Source: Scopulibacillus darangshiensis
GTDB taxonomy: Bacteria; Bacillota; Bacilli; Bacillales; Sporolactobacillaceae
DNA length: 64,000 nt
Assembly: GCF_004341035.1 (NCBI RefSeq)
Contig: NZ_SLXK01000018.1
Location: forward strand, 16,437-80,436
Reading direction: 5' to 3'
Made by a program: the position numbers and the translations under genes. Below the pieces are notes generated by a model. That model had not been told where the DNA came from and did not search any database. It was given only the letters and a program-made list of their open reading frames with translations. How positions within the stretch are numbered: the first letter of the stretch is position 1; each line of letters starts with the position of its first letter. This document shows positions 1 to 10,100 of the stretch, piece by piece.

Positions 1-29
1 GCAACCGATGATAAGTGATTTGGATAAAT

Positions 30-55
30 AAAAATCAGGGTGAACCCTGATTTTT
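30..55 (-). terminator. Intrinsic terminator of the Gln-rich protein gene
   Basis: A perfect 11-bp inverted repeat (30-40 with 45-55) has a 4-base TGAA loop and A/T-rich outer ends that give a U-tract on the minus strand. It overlaps the stop codon of the minus-strand gene at 54. Confidence 0.75.
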
Positions 56-353
56 AAGTCTCTCCAGTTTTGCTCCCTTCTCGTTTATTCTGCCCCTGCA
101 GAAGTTGTTGTGCTCTTATAAGATCCTGCTGTGCCTTCTCGATAAAAGGCTGCTGTGCCGGTTCTGATTGATTTAGACTTATGGAAAGGGTTTGTCCGGC
201 CATTTGTAAATTTTGTTGCGTTTGAATAATGGCTTGCTTATTTTCCATAGCCTGAGCTTGGGTCACCGCATTTAACGCATGTTGCAAATGGATTTGTGTT
301 TGCTGCAATGGTTTTAATTTATTTGTTGATTGTAAATCATCCGCTTGTGACAT
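54..353 (-). CDS. Small Gln-rich protein of unknown function
   Basis: The frame encodes about 99 residues starting MSQADDLQS. The start is the ATG at 353-351, because AAGGGAGA lies 7 bases upstream of it; the longer open frame upstream lacks such a site. The protein is soluble, very rich in Gln and probably helical, with many QT, QA and QQ pairs, and has no membrane segment or cysteine. No family is recognised. A terminator hairpin overlaps its stop codon. Confidence 0.65.
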   Translation of the reverse strand: MSQADDLQSTNKLKPLQQTQIHLQHALNAVTQAQAMENKQAIIQTQQNLQMAGQTLSISLNQSEPAQQPFIEKAQQDLIRAQQLLQGQNKREGSKTGET

Positions 354-505
354 ATTAACATCTCCCTTTAAAAGTATTGTTTTCTTTCTCCTATATAACG
401 ATTCAGCGGTTCCGATTGTTTTTAATTTCCATACTGTTGCAGGAGTATAATTCAATGGGGTTTATTTAAAACTAATTTTAAATATGTAATTGTGGAGGAT
501 GCTTT

Positions 506-1738
506 ATGGAAGATGAAAAGAAAACATTGGACCTTATTTCTCTCGCTTCTATTCCACTGATGATGACTTTGGGGAATTCCATGTTGATTCCGGTCCTGCC
601 TACCATCGAAAAGAAACTGGACATTACCGCCTTTCAATCAAGCCTCATTATCACGGTGTATTCGGTTGTCGCGATTATCCTTATTCCAATCGCAGGCTAT
701 TTATCCGATCGAATTGGCAGAAAAAAAGTCATTATTCCAAGCCTTATTATTTCAGGTGCCGGCGGACTTGTAGCAGGCTTAGCGGCTTGGTTCATTGGTC
801 AGCCTTATTGGCTGATTCTTTTGGGACGTCTTCTCCAAGGTATTGGAGCCTCTGGTGCCTTTCCAGTCGTTATTCCTTTGGTTGGCGACCTATTTAAAAG
901 TGAAAAGGATGTTAGTAACGGTCTCGGCGTTGTTGAAACGTCTAACACGTTCGGTAAAGTGCTCAGTCCGATTTTTGGCGCTTTTTTGGCTGCCTTTATT
1001 TGGTATTTGCCTTTTCTTGTTATACCGATTCTATGTCTTATTTCCATTATTCTTGTTGCTTTGTTTGTTAAAGCACCTAAAAATCAAGATGAATCAAAGC
1101 CAATTGGGACTTTTTTCAGTGATATAAAATCCATTTTTAAGGAAAAATGGAAATGGTTGCTTGCGGTTTTTTTTATTGGCGCTATCATTATGTTTGTTCT
1201 GTTTGGGACATTATTTTATTTGTCTGAGCTTCTTGAAAGCACCTATCATATTAAAGCGGTACGCAAGGGAATAGTGATTGCCATTCCATTGTTCGCTTTA
1301 TCAGTTTCGTCATATGCCACTGGAAAGAAAATCGGCCAAAACAAGCGGTTAATGAAGTGGTTAACATTTGTTGGTATGGTTTTGCTTGCCGTCGGTCTTT
1401 TTTTACTCAGTTTTCAGCCGAACATCCGATTATTTTTAATCTATCTCTTTATTGGCGGCGTCGGGATCGGTCTTGTATTGCCTTGTCTGGATGCATTTAT
1501 TACTGAGGGGATTCAAAAAGAAAACCGCGGAACAATTACAAGCCTCTATAGCAGCATGCGATTTATAGGTGTAGCAGCGGGACCGCCGCTTTTTGCAGTG
1601 ATGATGGATAAGTCGGTTATGATGATGTTTATGGTGGCTGCAGCAGCGGCCATTATAGCGGGGGTCTTAGCATTTATAGCCATAAAACCAAAGGAAAAAG
1701 AAAATGCTTCAAATGAAGGCAATTTAACAACAGTATGA
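506..1738 (+). CDS. MFS drug/solute exporter, DHA1-like
   Basis: This 410-residue integral membrane protein has about 12 hydrophobic segments. The MFS signature DRIGRKK (68-74) follows the second segment, and a short basic loop near residues 190-215 divides the two halves. A GVVETSNTFGKVLSP stretch near 140-155 resembles the exporter motif of drug:H+ antiporters. The start is the ATG at 506, 8 bases after GGAGG. The substrate cannot be read from sequence. Multidrug or metabolite export is inferred from the family. Confidence 0.85.
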   Translation: MEDEKKTLDLISLASIPLMMTLGNSMLIPVLPTIEKKLDITAFQSSLIITVYSVVAIILIPIAGYLSDRIGRKKVIIPSLIISGAGGLVAGLAAWFIGQPYWLILLGRLLQGIGASGAFPVVIPLVGDLFKSEKDVSNGLGVVETSNTFGKVLSPIFGAFLAAFIWYLPFLVIPILCLISIILVALFVKAPKNQDESKPIGTFFSDIKSIFKEKWKWLLAVFFIGAIIMFVLFGTLFYLSELLESTYHIKAVRKGIVIAIPLFALSVSSYATGKKIGQNKRLMKWLTFVGMVLLAVGLFLLSFQPNIRLFLIYLFIGGVGIGLVLPCLDAFITEGIQKENRGTITSLYSSMRFIGVAAGPPLFAVMMDKSVMMMFMVAAAAAIIAGVLAFIAIKPKEKENASNEGNLTTV

Positions 1739-1779
1739 TAAAATGTTAAAAGCATGTATGTTTGAAAGGAGTCCTGGAA

Positions 1780-2676
1780 ATGAAATTAGGTCTAATCGGA
1801 CTAGGGAAAATGGGGTTTAACCTGAGCCTTAACATGATGGATCACGGCCATGAGGTTGTTGCGTATGATATTAATGAAAACGCGGTAAAGGATATATCCG
1901 AAAAAGGAGCAAAAGGGGTTCATTCTTATTCAGATCTGATTGAGTCATTGGACACCCCGCGTGTTTTGTGGTTAATGATCCCGGCAGGTACACTTATCGA
2001 TAAAGTCCTTGACGACATCACTCCGCTCTTGGGTGAAGGGGATATCATTATTGAGGCAGGAAATTCGAATTATAAAGACACTCTTGCACGTTATAACAAA
2101 TTGAAAGAAAAGGGTATTTATTATATTGATGCAGGGACATCAGGCGGTGTTTCTGGGGCCAGAGATGGCGCATGTTATATGATCGGCGGCGATCAAAAAG
2201 CCTTTTCTCTCGTCGAGCCGCTATTTAAAGATACCGCTGTCGAAAAAGGTTATCATTTTACTAATGAGCCGGCAGGCGGCCATTTTCTTAAAATGGTTCA
2301 TAATGGCATTGAATACGGGATGATGGCCTCAATCGCTGAAGGCTTTGATGTGCTTGAGAAAAGCCAATTTGATTTTGATTATGAGAAAGTGGCGAGTGTA
2401 TGGTCTAATGGATCCGTCATTCGCAGCTGGTTAATGGAGCTTACGGAAAATGCCTTTTCCAAAGACCCTAAGCTGGATCAAATCAGAGGCGTCATGAATT
2501 CTTCAGGGGAAGGAAAGTGGACTGTTGATACGGCTCTCGAACTTGAAGTGCCAACACCCGTTATTGCGTTATCGTTAATGATGCGTTACCGTTCCCAAGA
2601 GGATGATACATTTACAGGCAAAGTCGTTGCTGCGTTAAGAAATGAGTTCGGCGGCCATGACATTGTAAAAAAGTAA
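1780..2676 (+). CDS. 6-phosphogluconate dehydrogenase, short GndA/YqeC type
   Basis: This protein oxidatively decarboxylates 6-phosphogluconate to ribulose 5-phosphate in the pentose phosphate pathway. About 298 residues match the short, NAD-preferring subfamily (B. subtilis YqeC) rather than the 470-residue form. The Rossmann motif GLGKMG is at 7-12; the substrate signature GTSGGVSGARDG lies near residue 125 and the catalytic Lys/Asn stretch KMVHNGIEYGMM near 172. The ATG at 1780 is chosen over an upstream TTG at 1762 because AAAGGAG lies 8 bases before it. The gene converges on zwf, the preceding enzymatic step, so the two oxidative steps sit side by side. Confidence 0.93.
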   Translation: MKLGLIGLGKMGFNLSLNMMDHGHEVVAYDINENAVKDISEKGAKGVHSYSDLIESLDTPRVLWLMIPAGTLIDKVLDDITPLLGEGDIIIEAGNSNYKDTLARYNKLKEKGIYYIDAGTSGGVSGARDGACYMIGGDQKAFSLVEPLFKDTAVEKGYHFTNEPAGGHFLKMVHNGIEYGMMASIAEGFDVLEKSQFDFDYEKVASVWSNGSVIRSWLMELTENAFSKDPKLDQIRGVMNSSGEGKWTVDTALELEVPTPVIALSLMMRYRSQEDDTFTGKVVAALRNEFGGHDIVKK

Positions 2677-2690
2677 TTGATGAAATAAAA

Positions 2691-2722
2691 AAAGCGGCCT
2701 TTCCGTTAGGGAAGGCCGCTTT
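2691..2722 (+). terminator. Intrinsic terminator of the gnd gene
   Basis: A 14-bp GC-rich stem (2691-2704 with 2709-2722, one G-T pair) and a GTTA loop are followed by a T-rich run. Repeat copy 1 starts 14 bases downstream. Confidence 0.85.
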
Positions 2723-2735
2723 CGCTTTTCATTTA

Positions 2736-2825
2736 GTTAATCAGAAAGTATAACTTTCTGACGCACATAAGGGCAACTACGTCTCTGTCTTCGCCAAAGG
2801 CTCGCCAATCGGCGAGTTTTCTTTA
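2736..2825 (+). repeat. Intergenic repeat family, copy 1 (short form)
   Basis: This is a 90-bp copy. It opens with GTTAATCAGAAAGT and a hairpin (CAGAAAGT / ACTTTCTG), then GACGCACATAAG, a linker CTCTGTCTTCGCC, and a closing terminator-like hairpin CTCGCC-AATC-GGCGAG followed by TTTTCTTTA. The final TTA is the complement of the zwf stop codon, so the copy bridges the gnd terminator and the zwf 3' end. Confidence 0.9.
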
Positions 2826-4298
2826 TTTTTCAACCTTCGTTAAAGGCCACCAATGCAGCCCATCTTTATCGAGAAGCTCGTAAGCGGAGGCCGGCCCCAT
2901 TGATCCGGATTCATACCTGTCCAGCGGAATATTTTTTTCATTCCAGGCTTTTGTAATGGAGTCGACAAATTCCCATGATAGGGCGACTTCATCCCAGCGA
3001 GTGAAGTTTGTTGAATCACCATTAAGACAATCCTGAATTAATCGTTCATAAGCGTCTGCACCAGTGAGGTCACTGTTTGAAAATTCCATTGTAATCGGCA
3101 TTGTATCGCCTGATGAGCTAAATTTCTTGGCATTTAGTTTTAAAGACAACCCTTCGTCAGGCTGTACGTGAATGACTAAAAGGTTTGGCTGAATATCATT
3201 GAAGTTGTTAAAATAAGGATTTTGCGGCGCGTCTTTAAATTGAATGACAATCTCCGTTGATTTAACGGTCATTCTTTTACCTGTACGGATATAAAAAGGC
3301 ACACCTGCCCAGCGGAAATTATCAATAAATAGCTTTGCCGCAACAAAGGTTTCAGTCATCGATTTCTCTTTAATATTATCTTCTTCACGATAACCTTTGA
3401 CAACGTTGCCGTTTGGCATCGTCCCTCGGGTGTACTGCCCTTTAATAATATGGCCCGCAATATCGTCCGTTGTGATTTGCCGTACCGATCTAAGAACTTT
3501 TACCTTTTCATCACGGATATCTTCGGTCTCAAATCGGCTCGGAGGTTCCATCGCTGTTAAAGCCACCATCTGCAGCATATGATTTTGTACCATATCCATC
3601 AATGCGCCTGTATGATCATAATAGCTTGCCCGTTCCCCGACACCAAGTGTTTCACTTGAGGTGATCTGCACATTTGAGATATAGCGGTTATTCCAAATGG
3701 ATTCAAAAATCGGATTAGCAAAACGGATCACTTGGATATTTTGCACCATTTCCTTACCTAAGTAGTGATCAATCCGATAAATCTCATCTTCTTTAAACAC
3801 GTTATGGATGGCTTCGTTAAGTTCATTGGCCGATTTTAAATCCCGTCCGAATGGTTTTTCAATAACGAGTTTTTTCCAGCCGCTGTTATCGGTTAATCCG
3901 GATGCTTGCAGATTCAATGTAACCGGCGCGAAAAATTCAGGTGCCAGTGACAGATAAAACATTCTATTTTCCTTTAGACCGAACTCGGAATCAACATGGT
4001 CACATAACGATTTTAGACCTGTGTAACCTTCTGTTTCCTTGACATCCAATGCATAATAAAAAAACTTTTGGACAAAGTCTTGAATATCATCGTCTCGATG
4101 TGTATAGTTTTCAAGGGATTCTTGGATGATTGCCCTAAAGTCGTCATGACTGATATCTCGTCTGGCAACACCGATCACCGCGAAGTGATTTTGCTTTTTG
4201 TAAAGGCGGTACAATGCAGGGTAGAGCTTTCTTTTGGCTAAATCACCTGTTGCACCAAATAATATTAGGGTTGTTGCCTGTTTGTTTCCTTCTGACAT
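2823..4298 (-). CDS. zwf: Glucose-6-phosphate 1-dehydrogenase
   Basis: This cytoplasmic enzyme oxidises glucose 6-phosphate to 6-phosphogluconolactone with NADP and opens the pentose phosphate pathway. The length of 491 residues is normal for the family. The nucleotide-binding motif GATGDLAKR is at 15-23, and the active-site signature RIDHYLGKE is present in the first half with its catalytic His and Lys. The start is the ATG at 4298, with GTGAGG upstream. Its stop codon is contributed by the end of repeat copy 1, which also appears to terminate the convergent gnd transcript. Confidence 0.97.
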   Translation of the reverse strand: MSEGNKQATTLILFGATGDLAKRKLYPALYRLYKKQNHFAVIGVARRDISHDDFRAIIQESLENYTHRDDDIQDFVQKFFYYALDVKETEGYTGLKSLCDHVDSEFGLKENRMFYLSLAPEFFAPVTLNLQASGLTDNSGWKKLVIEKPFGRDLKSANELNEAIHNVFKEDEIYRIDHYLGKEMVQNIQVIRFANPIFESIWNNRYISNVQITSSETLGVGERASYYDHTGALMDMVQNHMLQMVALTAMEPPSRFETEDIRDEKVKVLRSVRQITTDDIAGHIIKGQYTRGTMPNGNVVKGYREEDNIKEKSMTETFVAAKLFIDNFRWAGVPFYIRTGKRMTVKSTEIVIQFKDAPQNPYFNNFNDIQPNLLVIHVQPDEGLSLKLNAKKFSSSGDTMPITMEFSNSDLTGADAYERLIQDCLNGDSTNFTRWDEVALSWEFVDSITKAWNEKNIPLDRYESGSMGPASAYELLDKDGLHWWPLTKVEK

Positions 4299-4417
4299 AA
4301 CATTAGCCTCACTTCTTGTATTGATCTGTACGTTCTTTATTTTAACAAACTTGGATCTAAAAGAACAAAAAGATAACCAAATAACACTGATTATGATAGT
4401 AAAGGAGGAGACTCAGG

Positions 4418-5035
4418 TTGACCTGGGAATTATTAAGTATCTTTGGCACCATTGCCTTTGCAGTCAGCGGAGCCATTATCGCCATGGAAGAGGATTATGA
4501 CATTTTGGGTATATTAGTATTAGCGTTAGCGACATCCTTTGGCGGCGGTATGGTTCGAAATTTGCTGATTGGCATTCCAATCGAAAACATTTGGGATCAA
4601 GGCCTTCTTTTTAAATTAGCTATAATAGCCGTGATCATTGTTTTCATTTTACCCCAGCATTGGATATTTTATTGGGAAAAACCTGGTTTATTCTTTGATG
4701 CCATAGGGTTATCCGCTTTTGCTGTCCAAGGTGCTCTCGCGGCGGTCGAAGCCGGCTATTCGCCTATTGCTGTTGTTGTGGCCGCTACTTTAACAGGATG
4801 CGGGGGAGGAATCATTAGGGACATTCTCGCAGGCCGGAAGCCTTTGGTATTCCGAACTGATATTTATGCTATCTGGGCAACCCTTGGCGGAACAGTGATT
4901 GCATTGGGATGGTTAAATATCGAATGGGAAAAGTATGTTTTGACGGCCTTACTGGTCATACTAAGATTATTGTCCGTTCGGTTTAAGTGGCATTTGCCAA
5001 AAAGGGCAACATTGCATCCCACAATGAAAAGTTAA
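4418..5035 (+). CDS. TRIC-type cation channel family membrane protein (UPF0126)
   Basis: This 205-residue protein has about seven hydrophobic segments. It carries the two glycine-rich half-repeats typical of the family, GGGMVRNLLIG near residue 44 and GGGIIRDILAG near 128, consistent with an internally duplicated TRIC fold forming a monovalent-cation channel. Relatives are B. subtilis YvgT and E. coli YadS/YicG. The start is a TTG at 4418, 9 bases after AAAGGAGG. It is divergent from zwf. The physiological ion is not determined. Confidence 0.88.
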   Translation: MTWELLSIFGTIAFAVSGAIIAMEEDYDILGILVLALATSFGGGMVRNLLIGIPIENIWDQGLLFKLAIIAVIIVFILPQHWIFYWEKPGLFFDAIGLSAFAVQGALAAVEAGYSPIAVVVAATLTGCGGGIIRDILAGRKPLVFRTDIYAIWATLGGTVIALGWLNIEWEKYVLTALLVILRLLSVRFKWHLPKRATLHPTMKS

Positions 5036-5171
5036 ATGGTGGTGTTGGATTGCATTTCATCCCTTTACATGATAAGGTTATTCTATGTTATTTTTAGTTC
5101 AAAAGCGTGATGGATGACATTTTTTTCGTATAATAAAGAAGATCATGTCTTATAAGCCGGATGTTTTCAGT

Positions 5172-5203
5172 AGGCATTTTCCGACCATCAACGGAGAATG
5201 CCT
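5172..5203 (+). promoter_or_regulatory. Hairpin in the 5' leader of the DEAD-box helicase gene
   Basis: A 12-bp stem (5172-5183 with 5192-5203, one G-T pair) and an 8-base loop lie about 50 bases before the helicase ribosome site. A good -10 box, TATAAT at 5129-5134, suggests the transcript starts just upstream, so the hairpin would lie in the leader. No long U-tract follows, so termination is unlikely. A role in cold or growth-dependent control is only a guess. Confidence 0.4.
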
Positions 5204-5251
5204 TACTATTTGACATAAACCTGCAATAGAAAAAGGAGAAGAAATTTATTA

Positions 5252-6697
5252 ATGAAATTTTCTGAACTAACGATTAGTGACGCAATATTTAAAGCAACTG
5301 AGAAGATGGGCTTCGATGATATGACGCCTATACAAGAAAAAGCTATTCCGCTGGCACTAAGCGGAGTTGATTTGATTGGCCAAGCACAAACTGGAACAGG
5401 AAAAACAGCAGCATTTGGTGTGCCTTTGGTTGAAGCGGCAGATCCAATGAATAAGGATGTTCAAGGGATCATCATTGCTCCAACACGGGAGCTCGCCATT
5501 CAGGTAGCTGATGAATTAAATGCCTTAGGACGGTACAAAAAAGTTGTCACTTTACCTGTATACGGCGGACAGGATATTCAAAAACAAATCAGATCATTGA
5601 AGAAGCGCCCGAGTATCATTTCTGCTACACCTGGGCGATTGTTAGACCATATTAAAAGAAGAACGATTCGTCTTGACAACATCAAGCAGGTTGTATTGGA
5701 TGAAGCGGATGAAATGCTTAATATGGGTTTTATCGATGATATTCGTGCTGTTCTTGAAAAAACGCCATCTGAACGGCAAACTCTTTTGTTCTCAGCGACG
5801 ATGCCAAAACCAATTCGTCTGTTAGCAGAACAATTTATGAAAAATCCTGACAGGGTTAAAATTCAGGCTAAAACGTTAACTGTCGACATGATTGACCAAA
5901 GCTTTGTAAAGGTGCGGGAACGGGAGAAGTTCGATGTCCTCACAAGATTCCTTGATATTCATTCACCTGAAAGAGCGATTGTATTCGGCCGGACAAAACG
6001 CCGCGTGGATGAGCTTCATGAAGCCCTGCAAAAAAGAGGGTACACTGCTGAAGGCATTCATGGGGATTTGACCCAGGCCAAAAGGGATCAGGTTTTAAGA
6101 AGATTTAAGAACGATCAGGTTGATTTGTTGGTTGCAACGGATGTTGCCGCAAGAGGACTCGATATCAGCAATGTCACACACGTCTATAACTTCGATCTGC
6201 CACAGGATCCAGAAAGCTATGTCCACAGGATAGGCCGTACCGGTCGTGCTGGTAAAACAGGTTTGGCGCTTACATTTATTACACCAAGTGAAATGCCTCA
6301 CCTGAAAGCCATCGAAGCTGTGACCAAACAGCGGATGAAAGAAGAAAAGGCACCGACTTACCAAGAAGCATTAGTCGGTCAACAAAAGGCTGCCATGCAG
6401 TCAATTACCGATACACTGGCTTCAGGTAACATGGATAATTATAAAAAAATGGCCGAAAATCTTCTAGATGAAAATGAATCGGTCGATTTAATCGCAGCAG
6501 CTCTGAAGGTCTTGACAAAAGAGCCTGATACTACCCCTGTTAAATTGACGTATGAATCGCCGCTAATGGCTAAACGTGATAAAAGAAGACCGCCAAGAGG
6601 CAAAGGGCGCGGCGGATATCATCACCGACAAGATGGCCATAACCGAAACGATCGCTATAAAGGAAACCGTAATAGAAAAAGGGTTCACCATAATTAA
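5252..6697 (+). CDS. cshA: DEAD-box ATP-dependent RNA helicase, CshA-like
   Basis: This protein unwinds structured RNA and, in B. subtilis, works with the degradosome and in ribosome assembly. All motifs are present in order: the F-x(n)-TPIQ Q-motif, AQTGTGKT (Walker A, about residue 46), PTREL, TPGR, DEAD, SAT, then ARGLD and HRIGRTGR in the second RecA domain. A 481-residue length with a basic, Gly/Arg/His/Asn-rich tail after residue 440 fits CshA. It has an AGGAG-type site and its own terminator. Confidence 0.93.
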   Translation: MKFSELTISDAIFKATEKMGFDDMTPIQEKAIPLALSGVDLIGQAQTGTGKTAAFGVPLVEAADPMNKDVQGIIIAPTRELAIQVADELNALGRYKKVVTLPVYGGQDIQKQIRSLKKRPSIISATPGRLLDHIKRRTIRLDNIKQVVLDEADEMLNMGFIDDIRAVLEKTPSERQTLLFSATMPKPIRLLAEQFMKNPDRVKIQAKTLTVDMIDQSFVKVREREKFDVLTRFLDIHSPERAIVFGRTKRRVDELHEALQKRGYTAEGIHGDLTQAKRDQVLRRFKNDQVDLLVATDVAARGLDISNVTHVYNFDLPQDPESYVHRIGRTGRAGKTGLALTFITPSEMPHLKAIEAVTKQRMKEEKAPTYQEALVGQQKAAMQSITDTLASGNMDNYKKMAENLLDENESVDLIAAALKVLTKEPDTTPVKLTYESPLMAKRDKRRPPRGKGRGGYHHRQDGHNRNDRYKGNRNRKRVHHN

Positions 6698-6708
6698 AAA
6701 ACAGTTCA

Positions 6709-6739
6709 AAAAAGCGGATGCCAAAGGGCACCGCTTTTT
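6709..6739 (+). terminator. Intrinsic terminator of the helicase gene
   Basis: A 9-bp stem AAAAAGCGG/CCGCTTTTT is extended by a 4-bp inner stem (TGCC/GGCA) past a one-base bulge. It is followed by a T-rich tail. Confidence 0.8.
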
Positions 6740-6767
6740 CTTTTCTTCATTATTGTATACAGAATGG

Positions 6768-6796
6768 TTGAAAAAATCAGATAAGTGTTGTAAAAT
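6768..6796 (+). promoter_or_regulatory. Sigma-A-type promoter of the IDEAL-domain gene
   Basis: TTGAAA (6768-6773), a 17-base spacer and TAAAAT (6791-6796) lie about 30 bases upstream of the small gene's ATG at 6826. Confidence 0.55.
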
Positions 6797-6825
6797 ATTA
6801 AAAAGGCTGAAGGGGGCTCTTAAAA

Positions 6826-7053
6826 ATGAGAAACGAACCATCCTATCATAATAATGCCAAGTCACTAGCGATGTTAAGGGAGAAGCAGCCTAAAGTATCC
6901 GTGACTGAAGTCTACGCTCAAATGATGCTTGATGAATTAGTTCTTAACCAAAGGGTCAAACAGCTTAGGGTAATGATTGATGAAAGCCTTGATAAGAAAG
7001 ACAAAGAGTTGTTTTTGTCACTAAGTGAAGAGTACCGACAACTAACACGTTAA
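6826..7053 (+). CDS. IDEAL-domain small protein
   Basis: This 75-residue soluble protein ends in a segment reading LRVMIDESLDKKDKELFLSL, which fits the IDEAL domain (from an Ile-Asp-Glu-Ala-Leu-like core), about residues 38-73. The domain occurs in small Bacillales proteins and at the end of proteins such as YpiB. Its molecular role is not established. The gene has its own promoter and a strong terminator shared with the convergent dynA gene. Confidence 0.75.
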   Translation: MRNEPSYHNNAKSLAMLREKQPKVSVTEVYAQMMLDELVLNQRVKQLRVMIDESLDKKDKELFLSLSEEYRQLTR

Positions 7054-7076
7054 GAGTGGTTTTGGTTATAAAGAGC

Positions 7077-7107
7077 AACCCCCCGAAAGGATTTCTTTCG
7101 GGGGGTT
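7077..7107. terminator. Bidirectional terminator between the IDEAL gene and dynA
   Basis: A perfect 13-bp stem AACCCCCCGAAAG/CTTTCGGGGGGTT with a 5-base loop lies between two convergent genes. Confidence 0.85.
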
Positions 7108-7121
7108 GTCTGTATTAAAGA

Positions 7122-10100
7122 TTAAGTGTTCTCCAATAATATTTTTAATTCGCTGTTAACCGCTGTTAAAGTTTTAATATCATAATCTTTGGCTGTTAAG
7201 ACGTCGATTTGGTGCCCTATATCATGCTGACATTCTTCGATGAGATTATCTGTTATGGCCTTGTGGATATTTTTATAAAGTAAACTATAATGATTTTCAG
7301 CTGTTTTTTTATTTATCTCCAAAATACGCGAGATCGGCTCATCCAAATGATCCTTTAAATCTTCTTTCATAAGGGCATTGCCCCGTTTTTCAAAAAATTG
7401 CTTGGGACTTTTGAAATGCTTAAAGACGCTTTTCATTTGATCCGTATCAATGGACTCCAAGTGGGACGTGATGTCAGCGGAGTCCATTTTGATGACGTCC
7501 TGTTCCTTATCAGCCCATTCAGGGAATAAACCGCTAATCAGGTTGTTAATCTCATTGGTATGGGCTTGATATTGTATCTTAATGAATGCTTCGATTCGTA
7601 AAAAAGTCGCGCGCAGCTCCTGATCTATATCAAATGATAAAAAGCTGATGCATTCGTTAAGGCTCCTGCTTAAAATTTTATTAAAAGACTGGCCTTTATC
7701 TTGGAAAAGCGCCGGATTGAAAAAGGTGGCAAATTCATCTGAATACCTTTGGATCACCCTTTTTTTGACATAGTAAAATAATTCATCAATCTGTTGGGTA
7801 ATCGCTGTAATTTTTAAATCAGGCTTTTCGGATGCGGCCGCCTCTTTAATGTTAACAAAGCTTGCTGCAAGCTCATCTTTTCGCTGCTTCTTTTCATCCT
7901 CGTTCAGCTGCATGTTTTCGATCATACGGCTTGTTTGGTTAAGTGTTTTTTGGATATCTGAAAATCCGATTTTAGCTGTTTGATAAAGTAAATCATAGAC
8001 GGAAAAATGAGTCCAGTCTTTCATGAATGCCGCCATGCCGGAGACGTCTTCATCTGCTTTTTTGCCTTGTGTTTGATTCTCCAAAGCCAACAAGCTTGAG
8101 ATGCCATACAATCTTGGCTTACGGATACCGAATGTGACCAAATTATTTTCAACGTAATCAATGACTTGCTGTTTCTCGCTCGTTGTGGTTGCCAGATCAA
8201 TCGCGTTGACGATAAAAAACATTTTATCCATGGCAAACGAATCCTTCACCCGGCCCAATTGGAGAAGGAATTCTTTATCAGCTCGTGAGAATGCGTGATT
8301 AAAATAGGTAACGAAGAGTATGGCATCAGCATTCTTAATATAATCGAAGGCAACATCAGTATGTCTGGCATTGATGGAATCGGCCCCTGGTGTATCAACC
8401 AAAATAACCCCCGTTTTCGTAAATGGGCAGTCATAGTAGGTGGTGACAGATTCAATGAAACACGACTTTTCTTCATTAGCGATGGCATCATGCGCCTGTG
8501 ACAAATCCATTTCAAGTGTTGTGCCTAGACAATCGTTGAAATATGACAGGCCGTTTACCACAGCGGTAAGAAATGTCTTATGGAGCTTTTCCTGCGGTGT
8601 GCCTTTTTTGGCAGCTAATTTTTCAACAACAGACGTCACCTCATCAAGCCCATCTGCCTTCATTTCAAAGAACGATAAAGAATAATTGACATCATTCAGG
8701 AGGTCTTTTGCGGGTTTCACTTTGACTTCGACCGAACCGTGCGGATGGTTCGGTTCCGCCGGCATAATTTTATTAATAACCGCCGTCGTTGGGTTAGGTG
8801 AAACCGGGAGGACCTTATCACCAAGCAAGGCGTTAGCAAATGACGTTTTCCCGGCACTAAAGGCGCCAAACAATGCAATGGTAAAGGCGTTGTTCGTCAT
8901 TCTCCTAGCACGCCGTTTTAGCTGCAAAGCCGTGTCCGAAAAGCCGTGAAGCTTGTCAATCATATCAGCCGCATTTTCCAAAATATCGCTCCATGATTGT
9001 TTTTCGGAGTGTGATTGACGATCCGGTTCAGTATGGGTTTGGACTGCTTCTTGGCCGTTCGTATCATGCTCCTTTTGCTTCGTTTTTCGGGTAAGCAACC
9101 GTGATTCCTTAATGGATATGGTCTGACGTTCTTTTTGGTCAGTTTCAATATCCTTTTCTATAAGAAGAACAGCCTCCTCCGTGTATTCAGGATCCCATAC
9201 ATCCGATTCCAACAACAAATGGGCTTCGGCGATTCTTTCTTGATAATAAAGTTCCAAATCAAAAACCTGTTTTAACTGGTCCGCTTGATAGGCTTTGTGA
9301 TCATATTGTCCTTTAATATCAGCCTTTTTCGAGACAAAGACGGCCTTAACCTTTGCACTTAAAGATTCGAGAAAAGCCGTTACCTGTTTTGCCATCCGCT
9401 TTTTGAGATAATCCGATACATTGTCTGCATATTTCAAGACATATTGCCCGGTTGTTTCAGCACCTGATTGAACAAGAGCGGTCAACTCTTCGGGTTTTAT
9501 ATCCAATGCCAAACCATAAGCTTCCGCATAATCAGACTCATTCAGCTCAGGGATCTCCTTGCACGCTTTTACAAGGACGTCCCTGACATTCCATTCCATT
9601 GTTTGCGCCCGTTTGACGATGTCCTCATGGAAAAGATTGAGTCGCAAGCTCTGTTCTTTTTCAATCTTCTTTTTGCTCGAAAATAGTCCTGTTTTAAAAT
9701 TATTTTGGCATGATTCAAGATATCTTTTGGCGTGTTCTCTCGTTTCATACGGCATTAAGATCGCGGACCTTATTGTCTTTTTTATCTGCTCGGACGTTGC
9801 TTCCAGCCAAGCCTTTTCGCTTTGGTCAAAGGCTAATAATGTATCTTTAAGATATGCCAGGTCGCCTTCAATATCATGTAACAGACTACGATCTGGCAGT
9901 TCGGTCATGTTGAAACCATGAAGATCACTTTCAAGCCTTTCGCGAAGCCATCCTTCGTGTTCTTCAATAATGTCGCTCAATGTCTTTTGTGTACCTGCCT
10001 CCGAAGGGTGGACACATCCCCCAAGAAGCTTTTGAAGGGAAACAAGCAATTGGTCAAATTCATTGATGTTAAGCTGATCATTTCTTAAAGAAACATAAAA

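Noticed and set aside
9559..9921. 120-codon frame antisense to dynA
   Set aside because: It is fully inside the dynA coding region on the other strand, with no ribosome site; a shadow frame.
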